The position numbers and the translations under genes are program-made. From Trachythela sp. YZ-2020 (lineage: Eukaryota > Cnidaria > Anthozoa > Malacalcyonacea > Clavulariidae), in contig JADLSH010000395.1 in assembly GCA_016169945.1 (NCBI GenBank), positions 4,080,501 through 4,144,500 on the forward strand: a stretch of DNA of 64,000 bases, in the 5' to 3' direction. Below the pieces are notes generated by a model. The model was not told the origin of the DNA, ran no database searches, and was given only the letters and a program-made list of their open reading frames with translations. Numbering within the stretch: position 1 is the stretch's first letter; every line of letters begins with the position of its first letter. Below are positions 12,648 through 26,114 of this stretch, piece after piece.

Positions 12648-13330
12648 TACCTTGTGTAAAGTGTTTAAAACACTCATAGCAATGTATGATAATTGTAATA
12701 GCTAAATGATGTGTTTCAGTAAGCATTATGTGGAAGGATATACTGGTCAAGTTCAAAAATGTGGATGCTTAAGCAATTATTACCTAAATCTCTCAATTCT
12801 ATATATTTGCCTCCAAATACAGGACTACTACATATATGCATGAAAAGAAGTCATAGTATTTTTTCATTCTGATATAACTGCTTGTTGATGACCATATGTT
12901 GTATTCGCCTCCTCCGCAGGCAACTGTGTGTTTATACTATACTATAATTAGGTATGTGAAAAATTATAGATTCATGGCCATGGACGTTGTCAGGGTGTCT
13001 GATGTTGCCAATACACACTCACACAGTTTTAAAAGCCTTTTTAAACATATTGATACATAACGTCAACATTTCTGCAGTTGTTTTAATATATAAATGGAAG
13101 TATTTCATTTTAGAAATGTGATAGTCAGGGTTGAATGAACACAATTGAACTGTTTATAATTTTCCAAGTGAATGTAAATAGGTAATTGTTCCTAATTGCT
13201 TTCCTTTATGTTAACTGTTAATTTGCATTTGTATGCAAATTTCAAAAAAGAAAAGATTCTACTTCTTCAAAGCCAAAGGCAATGAAACTTTCCAACAATA
13301 TTCCTTTTTTAATAAGCTATTGCATGACGC

Positions 13331-14315
13331 GTGTCCTGTTGGAAGAGACTGAAACACGCTAGAGATATCAGATATTTACATTTGAAACAACTGATCGTAA
13401 ATTTGAAACAACTGACCGTCGGTCGGGAAAGAGTTAAGATCTACAGACTACAGGCTACAGGAGTTGAAATTCACTTAAGCACTTTTAACAAGCCACTATT
13501 TTTGTGTCTTTTGAATGTTTCCTTCCTGGTCGCAGGAATATTTCTGAATTCTGTGGTTGTAATCAGTATACGGAGGTCGTCACAACTTCGAAAGAAACCA
13601 TGTCACTTTATGATTCTTGTTTTATCTTGTTTTGATCTGGCTGTAGTCGCCATCACTCATCCACTCATAGTATTATCAATAATTATCTGGTCTAAAGAAG
13701 ACTATGATGAACTCCGTGTACAAATAAGGAGGTACATGTCTACTTTTCTTTATACGTTTTCAATGCTTGCGTTATTGCGCTGAACATTGAAAGATATACT
13801 TGGGCTTAACGTTTCCAATTTTCCATCAAACATCCGTGACAAAGAAAAGGCTTCTCTTTCTTCTGGCATTTTTGATGATTTTACTATTCCCGGGTCTGAT
13901 TGCGTCGTTTTACATGCACACGAAAACATCTGGTCATATTTTCGTTGTGGTTTTCATTTCTATTTTACTGTTCTTGTTCATTTACTTAAACTACAAAATG
14001 TTTATCATTACCAACTCAAAACGCAGGGACGCCAAAAGGACGCAAGTTAAATTTCAAAAGTATATCTACATGTTCCTTGGCGGTTGCCTGTTTTTTCGTC
14101 TGTTCTTTTCCACGGATTATATATTCTGGTTTTCGTTTGACATCAGAAACGCCATGGTACGATAAACAAGTCTATTTTTTTTTTTTAATATTTGGTCGCA
14201 AACATTTCTCTCCATGAACTCGACATTTAACTGTCTGATATTTTTCTGGAGGAATTCAATCCTGCGTCGCGAGGGAATGAAGATAGTAAAGCGTTTTAGG
14301 GTTACAAGATCTTGA
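13331..14315 (+). pseudogene. Rhodopsin-like (class A) GPCR pseudogene
   Basis: A seven-helix receptor can be followed across three frames. TM1 is at about 13495-13570, TM2 (LSCFDLAVVAITHP) at about 13600-13690 and TM3 at about 13735-13790. After TM3 come NIERY (the DRY position), then LGLTFPIFHQTSVTKKR, TM4 and TM5, TM6 (YMFLGGCLFFRLFF), and a TM7 NCLIFFWRN in place of NPxxY, ending at TGA 14313-14315. The frame breaks just after TM3 (TGA near 13782), shifts again near 13797, and again around a run of 12 T near 14176. The order of helices and the YPIFH-like second loop match anthozoan expanded class A receptors, whose ligands are mostly unknown. No in-frame ATG was seen at the N-terminus. 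With at least three breaks in 1 kb it is best called a pseudogene, though assembly error at the T run is possible. Confidence 0.7.
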
Positions 14316-15460
14316 CTGGATTGCTTTAGTAGTCCAGAAATACATTATTATAGTTCATATGTAGTATAGATAAAGAAAATTTGTCTCTATGAAAACTTCC
14401 CAAATTTGTTGGCTACTGCATGGCTGACAATGAAAACTACTAATTTACAATGGTCACTTTGACGTCAGCTTTGAGTTCAAGCTATTGTTTTGTGTGCTCT
14501 CAAGCAAATACAGAAATGTCTATTAAGTCCATCTTCTGCATCGCAAAAAGAAAAGTGACTTAACTAGCTTGGGTTGGAAACTCGGACTAGAAGAGTAATA
14601 TCACAAATATTATATGTATTTTTTGTAAATATCGGTGCCGCAGCTGTCTATTCTTAATTGGTGTCGCGGCCGCCCAAACATGTTTGTGTGTCCGGGGCAA
14701 ATTGTAACTGTGCATGGAGCCCTAGTATTATGTTCTTTTGTCTTAAACATTTAAATAACATTCCCATTGCGCACTCAGGATCTCAGAAATGGCGAATTCC
14801 CGCAGTCTAGAAGACTATTTGGCAATGATATATATCTATGCATATTTCACTTTATTTATATTTGGGGACCCTTTGCAAGCTTTGAAGAAAGTAGAATAGT
14901 CAACACGGTATTCTTGTAATTGCATGAACGGCTAGAATAAATTTACTTTTCTTGTTTTAATTTTGAGATTTAAGGATTTAAGAACATTTTGACGGATTTA
15001 AGAACATTTTGACCGCATGCATTTAACATGCTATCAAGCTAATTTCGAAACGAGACTCCTGAGGACAAGGAAATACGATTCAAAGGTATGAAAACCCCGA
15101 CAAAACTGTTGAGGCTGGTCGAGGGGGTTTGCATTGTTTGAGGGTGGTAAAGGCGGGGGGGGGTACCGATCACGTTTCACGTGAGGTAAAACAGTCATTT
15201 CACGTTTCACATGTAAAAAATGAGCTATTTCATGAAAATTAAAAACCACGTTTCAAATGTGTAAATTTTATGTTATAAAGTGAGTATTTAATGCCGTTCT
15301 TAATTATAACCTTTTGCCCAATTTTTACGTTTTCGAAACCAATTTCAACAATTTCTATAAAAAACAACTGATATATCTAATACAAAATCAAGAAAATATA
15401 CGCAGTAAAATTGTTGCATCCATAGCATCAATTGCTCTTCTTGACGTTGTCACTGCTCGT
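14316..15460. other. Intergenic, nothing recognised
   Basis: AT-rich sequence with short open frames that lack splice support. A run of G and the repeated word TTTCACGT near 15170-15250 hint at a dispersed repeat; similar CACGTTTCAC words recur near 16080. No gene seen. Confidence 0.4.
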
Positions 15461-15999
15461 TCAGGGCCTGTTCATATGATCCCGCTTAGCGAGACGTCTC
15501 GCCTACCTATGATCTCGCCTCCTAGTACTTTTACTATAAAAATTTACATCGTGTTCATATGAGAAAGCGGACTGGCCCGCTTGGCGAGATCTCGCCTGTG
15601 AGAGCCGAGATCATAGGTAGGCGGGATGAAAAATATTCCATATGAACACGCCAGCCCGCCTACCGGGATGAAATCGAGAAACCAAATTTCCGATTTTGCC
15701 GCTTAATTTGACGATTTTTACGTAGTTTTATGTTTGTTTTAGAATCAAGCATGAAATATGTTGCTAAACCAATGCTTTTTATTGCAAAAAAATAAAAAGC
15801 AACAACAAAATCGTTAAAATATTTGTGTTGCGTGCATGAAATGTACATGTTTTGCAACGCTAATTATAGAACAACATTGTAATTTCATCTCGGCAAGAGG
15901 GATGAAAAACTCCATATGAACACACGGAAAAATCGGAAAAATCGGAAAAATGAACACACGAGACGTCTCGGCAAGTGGGATCATATGAACAGGCCCTGA
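15461..15999. mobile_element. Inverted-repeat DNA element starting CAGGGCCTGTTCATATGATC
   Basis: The left end TCAGGGCCTGTTCATATGAT and right end are reverse complements over about 25 bases. Internally the words CTCGCCTACC, GAGACGTCTCG and CATATGAACA recur in both orientations, giving several nested foldbacks. No transposase. No clear target-site duplication, so the superfamily is uncertain; the CAGGG start would suit hAT. Confidence 0.7.
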
Positions 16000-16427
16000 G
16001 ATGTACAGGCCTCAAGTAGATTCTCGTTTCGCGGACAAAAATTATCGACAATCACGGCTCAAGGCTAGGGATATGAATCACGTTTCACGACACTAAAATC
16101 CGTCATTTCACGGGAACAAATATTGGCAATTCACCGCTCACGAAAATACACTTAGCTTTACCTAAGTATACGACCTTTTTAATACCACCCTCTTGTTTTC
16201 CATGCATTTCTAGTTCTTAATTGTTCTTAATTGAAGTATGCAGTCTCTCAGCGGTTGCTGTGGGAACGCGGGCGTTGTGGCTACTAAACAGTTGTCAAAA
16301 ATCTGAACTAGCTAGTAGCTATTGACCCACATATTGATTTAAAATGTTGATATCATAAACTTGGAACTTGTTTATACTTACTTATACTGACTACTGTATA
16401 TACAGATTTACTTGAACTGTAGAAGAC

Positions 16428-19400
16428 ATGAGCTGGGAAGACAGATTTTCTACCATGGTAAAAGAGAGTAGTGCCAAGATAGATGAAGCTAAAGTAAGAA
16501 ATATATATTTTTGTTTCTTTCCATGGTCATTGGTCAATGGACAGTAATATAAATGTAGCACCAGCATTATTAAATATGCACATACAGATAAAACACATGA
16601 GTACAGATAATGCACAATGCAATAATGCATAACATTGTGATGTATTTGATAGATTCTTGCCTTTCTTGGTGTATACAGAGGTGCATATTAGGGAGGTATG
16701 GGGAGTGTGACACCCCCCCCCCCATCATTTGTGAATTTTTCAAAAAAGTCGGTCCCAAATTGTAAAATTACACTAATTATTCGGTCTGAGTTGGTCTGAA
16801 ACATCCTGTCTAAAAAAGTATAAACGATACACAAATGTCAATAAAAGAAATCGACATTACAAAACCCAGAGAGTCTTGCATGGGGCTTAATATGTTGTGC
16901 ACCAATGTCAAAGACCTAATTAGCCTGTGAACAGGCTCCCAGAGAGATAAAGGGATAGTGGATCTTCAGAGTAAATTTCAAAATCTACAACTCCTATTGT
17001 ATAGTAGAAACAAATAAATAGAAACACATTCTGGTCAGTAACTCAGTCATGCCATTGAAGTCAGTCAGCCTGTCAGTCATGCAGTCAGTCAACCAGTCAT
17101 TGAGTCATGCTACCAGTCATTGGATCAATGATAAACGTATAATTGGAAGGATAATTATGCCTAAGGAATGCAAATAATTCCTGTTAGGCCAGACCTTTCT
17201 ATTAGTTGGTTTACGGATTTGATTTAAAAAAATAGTAGTTGGTAGGTCGGAAAAAATAAAAACAACACTGAGTAAAGTTTATAACAGAACCAAATTTAAT
17301 ATAACAAGACACCTGCTCAGGCGTTCACACTGTCTGGCCTTATAATACGTGCTGGTATGTGAAAACTATACGACCCTATGATAACTGTTGCAAAATTTCT
17401 ATGTCTCGGCAAGGCCTCCAAGTCCAAGTCACAAACTTTCAAGGATTTTAAAACGTCAGTTAGACAGGCTATAGGGTTCAACTAATACGCAGGTAATATA
17501 CTACAAACATTCGAGTATGTTTAAAAATTCAAAGAAAACTACATCAATAGTAATAAACAAACAAGACAAAAAATCCAATTCATAGTTTCCCCTCCTTAAT
17601 AATAATACCCATAGCTCAACACTGGGCCTAGACTTGCTCCAAGTCAACCTCTGCTGGTCGAGAGCAAAATCGGGCGCGCGAGCGACTTCAGCGCGAGGGC
17701 AGCACTGGCGAGGGCGAGCGACGAAGTTGCGAATACTTCCTTGAAATTCCTTCGTTATAAAGACGATTTTTGCCTAATTGTGCAGTATAAAACACGTGGA
17801 AGAAAGTAGATGTGTCTAACACTTTTAGGATTTAATTGTGTCGCAATGAACAAACTAAGCTACAATCAGTGACAAAAAGGTTTTGGATGGTAGTAAGCTA
17901 AATATAGATAACTACACAATTTATAATGTTGTTGGGTATATAAACACACTATCTCTCCCACCCTGAACAAGGTTACTCGCTAGTAAGCAATATTTTGGGA
18001 AATTAATTTTCCACACAACATTGAACGAGGGGTGCGGGAGTCAATTATGCAGTTGTACGCAGACATTATTTTTATATTTTGTCCAAAGTGTTTTGTTACT
18101 GATTGTAGTTTGAATATTGAAATGTCTTTTATAAACTTACTGTAAACTGTATGCTAATGTTTTGTAAGTGGGCTCATAGCATTTTGTGCAGTGTGTTACA
18201 ATTTGTCTTGTAAACCATTTCTTATTTGACATACCTGTGTTAAACTTTGCCCAAAAATTAATGTGAGCCTGAATAATCACATACTAGACATTGAAGTAAA
18301 TAGCTTCCTTGCAACATTGACCTTGAATGTTGTTTACGTGACCTTGAACAGAAGATATGACATATATTTGTGCACACGCCATGTGGGTATTGGAGCATTT
18401 GTGATTTTCTTGTTGAATCACAGTTAATTCTCTGACTCTGTTAAGGCCCCACTGTCTCCCAGGAAGGGGTAAATATGAGACTGGTGGAGGGCTCAAAATA
18501 GATGGCCAACATTCCTTTTCTTTTTGGCAGGTCAAATAGATTATTGCCTGCAATGTCTAAATTGTTGAACCACTCTCCAATTTTATACAAGTATCGACAT
18601 TAATGTAATTTTTCATTTCTATTTGTTTGCATCTGCCTTCACAACGGAATTGCGCATTTCCAAAGTTCTGGCGAGAGAATTAAACGACAGAGCATTGAAA
18701 CATACTCACTTTGTAAAACAACGTAGTACTGGTGTCACAGCGGATAGTGCCCCCCCCAGAAAATGTTCCCCCAGACATTATTTGCTAGCGGATAGTGTCC
18801 CCAGACAATATCTGCTAGCAGATACTGTCTCCCCGGACACTATACGCGACGCGGATTCTGTCCCCTCCACTCACAAATCTGAGCTTTTGTTTTTTACTTT
18901 CACGTGGGGGACACTATCCGCGGGAATCTAATTAAAGGGGACACTATCCGCTAGCGGATACTGTCCGGGGGACGACACTGTCCGAGGGACGACACTGTCC
19001 GGGGAGGACACTGTCCGGGGAGGACATTGTCCGGGGGGACACTATCCGCTGTGACACCGGATAATGCATGTCCGAGGCTGGTTAAAGATTGAGATGTAAT
19101 GTAGTAGTTTTCAGCTCGAACAGTTCCGTCTAACGGTGCTTCGATTAAGCGCTGCATTGTTGTGAATAAGTAAGACGCTTATTCGGGAGCGGCGTTCTTT
19201 AATAATTTTGCTCTCGGGGTTGCCATAATGAAAGTAAAAGTCGCTGAAACTCTTAATTAAATACTTTTTTCATTTTGATTATTTAGAGACGACTTCATAG
19301 CTTTGATAACTCCAGAATACCCACTCTAAAAAACAGCAACATTTCTTCAGGTACAGGCTGCTTGATGGTTACATACATTTTATTTACTTTAAGGACACGG

Positions 19401-22400
19401 TCACACCAGAGTGTAGACTGCAGTATTGCTACATTTATTCAAGCAGGTGAAAAGGAGGCCTCCACAATGAACTTCTCTCTATTCCTCTTAACGTTATTTT
19501 CTGTATGCATAAACCTACATGCAAATATGGAAAATGTATTTTCCATATATGGGTGGAGGTTACTTACTGTACAGTGTGTTGTATAAACACTCTTTGTGCA
19601 CGCAAAAGATGCCAAAAGAAAGTTCGTTCACAGGTATCTAAGTCTAAGAACCGCGACTCAAGGTCTTTCTTACAGGTAGTGCAGTTCACTGTTTTTACTC
19701 TGGCCAAGTCTCACACAACTCTTGTGCTTGTTTTGCTACCTTATATATGCTACCATTGTCTGCCACATCATCAATTTGACCAAACATTAAGCTGTTCACT
19801 AACCTCTGTTTCTGTTCTCTGGAAGATGTTCACCTGTAAATAATTTCTTTCTTATACAGTATCCGTCATCAGTTTTGTTCCCCACTCTTGTCATGTTTCT
19901 TGACATATTGTACAGTACATCTTCAGACTTCACTTTTCCTTGTTCCTCACACGCAGGAGATAATAAGTGTAATACGTCTTACTAAACTCATTTTCCAGCT
20001 TCTCGATATTCACTCTAATGCTCGTTTGATATAAGCCTAATATGTCTTTTGAAATAAGAAATATAAGGTTTTCTTTGGGGTACTTATGGATCTGTGATAC
20101 CATAATTTAATAATAATTGAAATTAGTAAAATTACACAGGTGATTATCGAAAATTCTCAACGCTGCATGATTGGTTGCGCTACCTCGAATTAATACGCGA
20201 TAATCACCTAAAGCGTTTTTAAGCCGCTTTTATCGTAAAATACTGTAAATATCACGATAATTATTCACATGCAGAATTTAGTGAATACGTAATTGTCGTT
20301 GCTTCAGCAATTATTTTATATTTACAAGTCAGCTTATTCGGATCTTATTCACAATTGACACAAATCTTCTATATTCATAAACCCTGTGTTTAGAGAGCGA
20401 CTGTAACACTACTGATTCTTAACATTTTATTTTTAGTACTATCTCCACCTGCTTTTCAAAGCACTCCGCAGACCAGAGTAAATCAATCTGCATCATTGCG
20501 TCCAATCAGAACAAATGGTTTAGACGATTCTTTGTTGGCATCACATGGATCTTCATCAGTTGCATTACTTCATAGTTTGTATGAGAAGATTGAACGACAA
20601 ACTCAGGTACATGCACAGTAAAGTAAAAAGGGCTGAAACGCTAACGAGTGCAGCCGTTTAAACTCTCTGTAAGGGCTAAAATGTGAAATGAGAGTGATGT
20701 TTCGGCTTTGGGTTGGGTTATTTGAGAAAATTATTTTGGAAATTATTTTGGAAAAGCAAAAGTCAATTTGGCTCCTATTCATAGGCATATCAGCCCCGAA
20801 AAGCATTCATTTTCTTGCTTGCAGGGGGCTGTTTTGTGCCCCTTTTAATACCCCTTTGGACCCTACTTTCGGAGCCACTTTAGACTTCATAGAGCTAAAA
20901 AGCTGTGTTGTTTCGAGGCACTTGAAGGTTCGATATTTCTTATTTTATTAACTTTGCCATCATACGTACACATTTCATTTCATGCAATAACATAAACATT
21001 GGGACAACTGGCTGGGCAATCGCAACAGCTATTGCCAATTACTGCGGCCCCAAAAGTACAGAAACAGTTAACAAAACAGTTATATTATACATGGTAAACA
21101 ATATTTGGACAATAGTCATTACAGAACGTCTAGAAACAACATCCTAATGAAAGGTTCGTCAGACTCCGAGCGGAATTGCATTTAATGCACACACTTTTCC
21201 ATGTACTTGGAAGGCCAATTTTTTTCTAACATTGCTGCCATAAGCTGTTTCAAAGTTTCAGTCCCAATAACGTTAACAATGCATTTTTAGCCCCATTGAA
21301 AAGGGACTTTAATGACTATTTGTTGGCACACAGAAGGTCAACTTTGCTACACATCAGAGATATAACAGACAAACAAGAGCCATATGGCATATCAGATTCT
21401 AGCTTTTTACCTCTCTGTATAACATACCCACTACTGTACCTAAATAATAATTATTTATTTTTCAGACTTATTTTCTCTCTTTAATTTTTTATTTTTTTAA
21501 CCATTTTGGGCACTTGTTAACTCCTGCGCCCCTTGTGTTTGTTTCTGTGTTCGTAAATATTTATTCTATTAGCAGGCATCAGTACCTCTTTATACATCCT
21601 AATATGCATCCTGTTTACTATTTAATATATACAAGGCGTATACGTACTGCATATATAAGTAGTATCATCGGTAGTATAAGATTGCTCATTAGGGAATACT
21701 TCAATAAATATTGTGGGTGTAAATTCGGTTCCCAACCATGTTCCCAAGCTGCAAATCTCAGTTTCTGTAATTTCAAATCTCATCAATACTTTTTAGTTCA
21801 AATTTAATGAAAATTTGCATGGTTGAATAAAACCCTTCGTTGCAGGAGGAACCTTACGCGTCCTGATGGAGTATACACTAGCCATCCTCCGCGGGTAGAC
21901 CGTCTGCCACGCAGGCTACATACCACTCAGTTAAGCGCACTTGTTACTAGGGCTAGAGCCTGGAGTGGTCACCACGAAGATCATTATACTTCATCTCCTC
22001 CTGTGCTTTCTCCCAGTTTTCTTTTTATCTTATCAATGAGTAATCGAAATCGACTGGAATAGTAAATCGATGTGCTCCTAATGCTGTAGGCTGTAAATTT
22101 GTGCCTTATAAGCCACTCTTTCTGCTTCCAAAGTTACCCGAGTGTATGAGCTAAGGTGACGTCTGTGCGAGAGAGTGGACATTTCATGAATGTTATTATT
22201 ATAAACAGGGTTTTGATTTCCTCAAATCTAAAGTGGAAACACTAGAGACAGCACTAAATGATCAGCAAAGAGAAATGCAACAATTTAAAGGTGATTATAA
22301 TTATATAACTTTGTTATGTGAAAATAGTTATATTACGGTATGTACAATTATATAACTGAATTGTTTTGGATAATATTATAACATATAAATCTGGATTTCT

Positions 22401-25366
22401 TATAGAACGCCTTTCCCAACTTGTGCAAAAAGTAGAAAATTTTCAACCACTTGGAACTACGTTGGAAGAGGTATATATAGTATTGCATCTTTGAAGTGAC
22501 ATTTTCCAACTCTACGGTCCTAGTATGTTGCTAAGCCGGCTGTATGCATGGTGTCTTAGTTATTGAAGTAAAATTTAATTTAACTGATTTTATTCCATCT
22601 TGCAGTTTAAGACTGAAATCAGATCTGAACTAAATAGGATCAAAGATTGTATACCAGACTGCACAAAAGATGAAAATGACAGACGTGAATGGAATACAAC
22701 AACCTCTGAAAGGTGATACTCCATGCACAAAATAATGCTGAGTAACGTGTATGTATTACCAAACAATAACCCTGGCGTAGTTACGGCACAGGAAAGACGT
22801 ACACTACAGATCCCCCTCCCTCGGTTCTCTCTATATTTTGAACCTATTAGTAATTGAACTAAAAAACCCAGGAATGCTACAGGTATATCTCTTCTCTATG
22901 TATATTCCTGTAATGATACTTCCAGTGCGGCATGTCTGAAGCTCCAGTCTTCCGAATGCAATCAAAGAACGCGGCCATACTACAAAAAACACCACCAAAT
23001 AGACACGAATCGTAATGAAGACAACTTATATAAAAACTCTAGAGTTTTAATTTTATTTATTTTGTTACCAAAGGTTGGGTCATCATGAAAACGAAAGCGG
23101 ACACGTTTTAAACTCTCTGCATGAGATTAAAAGTAGACTAGGTAATACCACTTTAATAATATTATTAAATGCTCAATTACTAATAGTTTTACACAATATC
23201 ATGAAAGACATTGACATGCTGATGCGTGATATATACTGTATATTACAATATACGAATGTTCTTCTTTAGTTAAGTATATAGTTTCCTCTTTTTTTCAAAC
23301 TATTATTTTAATTTTGCAGATAAAATCGAATCAGATTTATCAAGCAGTCAACATTATGTGGAAAATAATAGTAAAATGGTTGAAAAGGTACATTAACCAC
23401 CACCGCACCACGACATTTTACTAATTTACTTACATTTCTGGAAAAACCGCTGAAGCCCTGGGTACGAGGTTGAGTCTGAAATTGATTTCCTCTTTGTTGT
23501 TCTCCCCAATCTCCCTGTATCACGCACTGACAAACAAATGCTTAGCATGTTTTTCTATACATCTTAAAGGGCTTCCAAAAACTTGTCGTTGTCGAACACG
23601 CATTTCTCGTAACGCGCCATATTGGTTATTTACATAATTATGAGCGCCTCCTCATATTTAGCGTTTTAATTTTCTTGCATAAATTATTTCCCCTAAAAAT
23701 GGCAAAGCAAACTTTTCGCCGTTGTTGCCAATCTCGTACCCAGAGCCTGCGATCCTTTTGGTCATCGCAGGCTCGGGGTACGAGATTGCGTTGTTGCACA
23801 CTCCCTCACCTCGTCTCGCGAGGTCTGGGACTGCATGCAGGCTAATCAATGGAAAGTGAATCATTTCTTAGATATATTTTATCCTCGATAAAAATACCAC
23901 GCAAGAAGAGCTTGCGTGCTTAGATCGCAGTTCTCCGTTGTAACAAAATATTGACTATAGTCAGACCATCATATCCGCTCATTAAAAATCTAGATCGAAA
24001 ACGAAAAGAGCGTTTTTTATAAAGAACTTTAATGGTGTATTGGAATAACCAAAAACCAATTTACCTGCATGTAGGTTTATTTACCGCACTGTAAAATTTC
24101 ACATTGCGAGTATTGTATAACAATGGTTGATATGCACTTTTCTAGAATGTAACGTTATTAGCAGACTGGAAGAATGAAAATATAGAATCAATGAATCGAC
24201 TTTGCAAGTTACAGGATTTGTCCGTTGATGAAGCTAAACATTGGAGGTGAATTTTCCTCTGTTAATTATTGTATATTGTCAGATTGTCTCGTTATTTTTT
24301 TGGAGGGTCAGAATAATAGAACTCGATAGATAAATTACCTAATCCTTCTTCGATATTCTTGCTTCTTTGAAAGATTTTACTAGATTAACGAAGCAAGGAT
24401 AGGATAATCTCTTTGGAAACCAATACAAAAGGCAACGCTTGGGTTGGTTGGTTGGTTGGCTGATTAATTATTATGTTTTTTTCAGATCGAAACTTTACGA
24501 TGTTCAAGATAAAATTCACGAACTTGAGACGAGTTTAAATGACGCTCGCGTACACAATGAATTCTCAACAAGGCGAAAATCAAATAGTTTTCTTGGCATT
24601 GAGGGTGATTTTATATTATTTGCTTGTCATTTACTGATAGTAGTGTAGACTGTAGTTCAAGTAACGTGCGCATATATACTGTACTCTACATGCACAACCC
24701 TATATTACTGAGTTCAAAGATCTTCAAGGAAGAGGAGATAAGACTGGATGCGAAGATGTGTAGGGATACTATCGAAAATAGTGTCTCCTAGACAGCCACG
24801 GTCTTCAAGAGAATCTTAAATAATTGGTAAAAAATTTCAGCTTTGGTCATTGTTGAGCTAACTTGCTGTATAATGATTAAAAATGGACACAGTTTTTCCT
24901 TGTGTATGTCCTGGCGCGATGCGAGATTTTGACTTGATGTGAGTATAACAAGACAACAGCTTACTTGTCTTGTTTAGATAATAACGACATAAACCCGAAA
25001 GTAAAGCACAGTTACATCTCGATATCGAGCGACGAGGAAGAAAGAATTAGTTTGACAAATTCTTCTGTCAATTTGGACGCAAGCGATAATGGTGATTTAT
25101 CAAGCGATGGTAAGTACATGTCGAAAAATGCTTCCAATTAAGGTTTTTCTAGCTTCATCCAGTCGTAGGACTGAATCAAAACTTTAGTAAATAAGTAAAG
25201 AATAATTATATATGAGATGTATAAAATAATATTTTTCTTTGTTTCAGAACTTAACCTTGAAAGCAATGATAGACAAAGAGCAAAATCTCAGAGCTCCGGA
25301 TCAGATTTACTTCATTCATCCTTAAACTCACTAACTGGTTCTGAGGACTCCTTTAGCGAGATATGA
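16428..25366 (+). CDS. Uncharacterised coiled-coil protein, 386 residues, 12 exons
   Basis: Twelve exons join without a phase conflict: 16428-16493, 19287-19350, 20437-20606, 22209-22290, 22406-22470, 22606-22712, 23074-23141, 23320-23387, 24146-24246, 24486-24604, 24978-25109 and 25248-25366 (TGA). The start MSWEDRFSTMVKESSAKIDE follows an in-frame ATG. Residues 23-100 are polar and proline/serine-rich. Residues about 95-285 are heptad-like, with segments such as FLKSKVETLETALNDQQREM and LYDVQDKIHELETSL, so a long coiled coil is expected. The tail is acidic and serine-rich (ISSDEEE; LTGSEDSFSEI). There are no membrane segments or signal peptide. I do not recognise an orthologue. Its position between IFT43 and DYNC2LI1 suggests, but does not show, a centrosomal or ciliary role. 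Several introns carry inverted-repeat elements. Confidence 0.75.
17041..17110. repeat. Degenerate CAGT-rich tandem repeat
   Basis: Variable spacing of CAGTCAGT and CAGTCATG words over about 70 bases within the first intron of the coiled-coil gene. Confidence 0.6.
18731..19058. mobile_element. Inverted-repeat element with internal GACACTGTCC mini-repeats
   Basis: Ends GGTGTCACAGCGGATAGTG and its exact complement. The interior is built from many variants of the same words (GGATAGTG, GACACTATCCGC, GACACTGTCCGGGG) in both orientations. It lies in the first intron of the coiled-coil gene. No transposase and no clear target duplication. Confidence 0.75.
20117..20280. repeat. Dispersed AT-rich repeat related to 9416-9650
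   Basis: Contains AAAATTACACAGGTGATTAT and the inverted CGCGATAATCACCTAAAGCG, plus AAGCCGCTTTTATCGTAAAA, all with counterparts at 9540-9650. Lies in the second intron of the coiled-coil gene. Confidence 0.55.
23730..23787. repeat. Compact hairpin, 24-bp arms
   Basis: AATCTCGTACCCAGAGCCTG pairs with CAGGCTCGGGGTACGAGATT, with a 10-base loop and one mismatch. The CTCGTACCCAG start is shared with the element at 33928 and with words near 45519, so it marks a repeat family. Confidence 0.7.
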
Positions 25367-26114
25367 TCTGTGGCGTGAAAGGCAATGCTATGTTGCTCAA
25401 ATGATAATTACCTGCATTCAATGCACTGTCCATTCGTAAACGCAAACGATTCAGAAATGCAAAGATCAATGAAGTGCATGGCCAGATACCGTACCTTGAG
25501 CCAGCGATATCAAGAACGGAAATAACGTTAGCATCTTCAAAAGGTTCTGTTTTCTTCAAAGATCAAAAGTAGGTATAACTGCTATGGATGCCGTCTTAAA
25601 AATGTTCACTTGGGCTGACTGGATTGATGTATGTCTAACATAATGGCAAAAATCTATTGAAGAAAGGGGAAGCCATTGCTTGTCCATTGGACATTTACTG
25701 TCGATGCATTCTTTTCCTCAAGTTGATCAATTCATTTGATAGAGAATTGGTCAACTTCCTGTTTACTGGCATACTTGTAACTTGTTCCCAATTGGTCAAT
25801 CACTCACTGAAATGAGACGCCATTGGTCGATTCACTATTCACACACACAGGAAGTTGATCAATTTTTCAACTAATGAATTGATAAATTCTAGGTAATGAA
25901 TTGATGCAATATTTTAGCAACACTTCCATTGCAACGACAGTAAATTAGCTATATGGTCTATATGGCAACTCCTTTTTCAGCTGACACACAAACTATGCAC
26001 AAACAAACAAACCGAAGTGAAATCATAACCTGCTGGCAGAGGTAATGAAACAACATGTCAAAAACACACCCTGACTTATAATACCTGTATACAAGAAATA
26101 GTATGGTTAATATA
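25367..26114. other. 3' flank and intergenic sequence between the coiled-coil gene and a palindromic element
   Basis: Probably holds the 3' untranslated region of the coiled-coil gene. Around 25730-25900 the word TTGATCAATT and relatives recur in both orientations, suggesting a decayed foldback. No gene seen. Confidence 0.4.
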
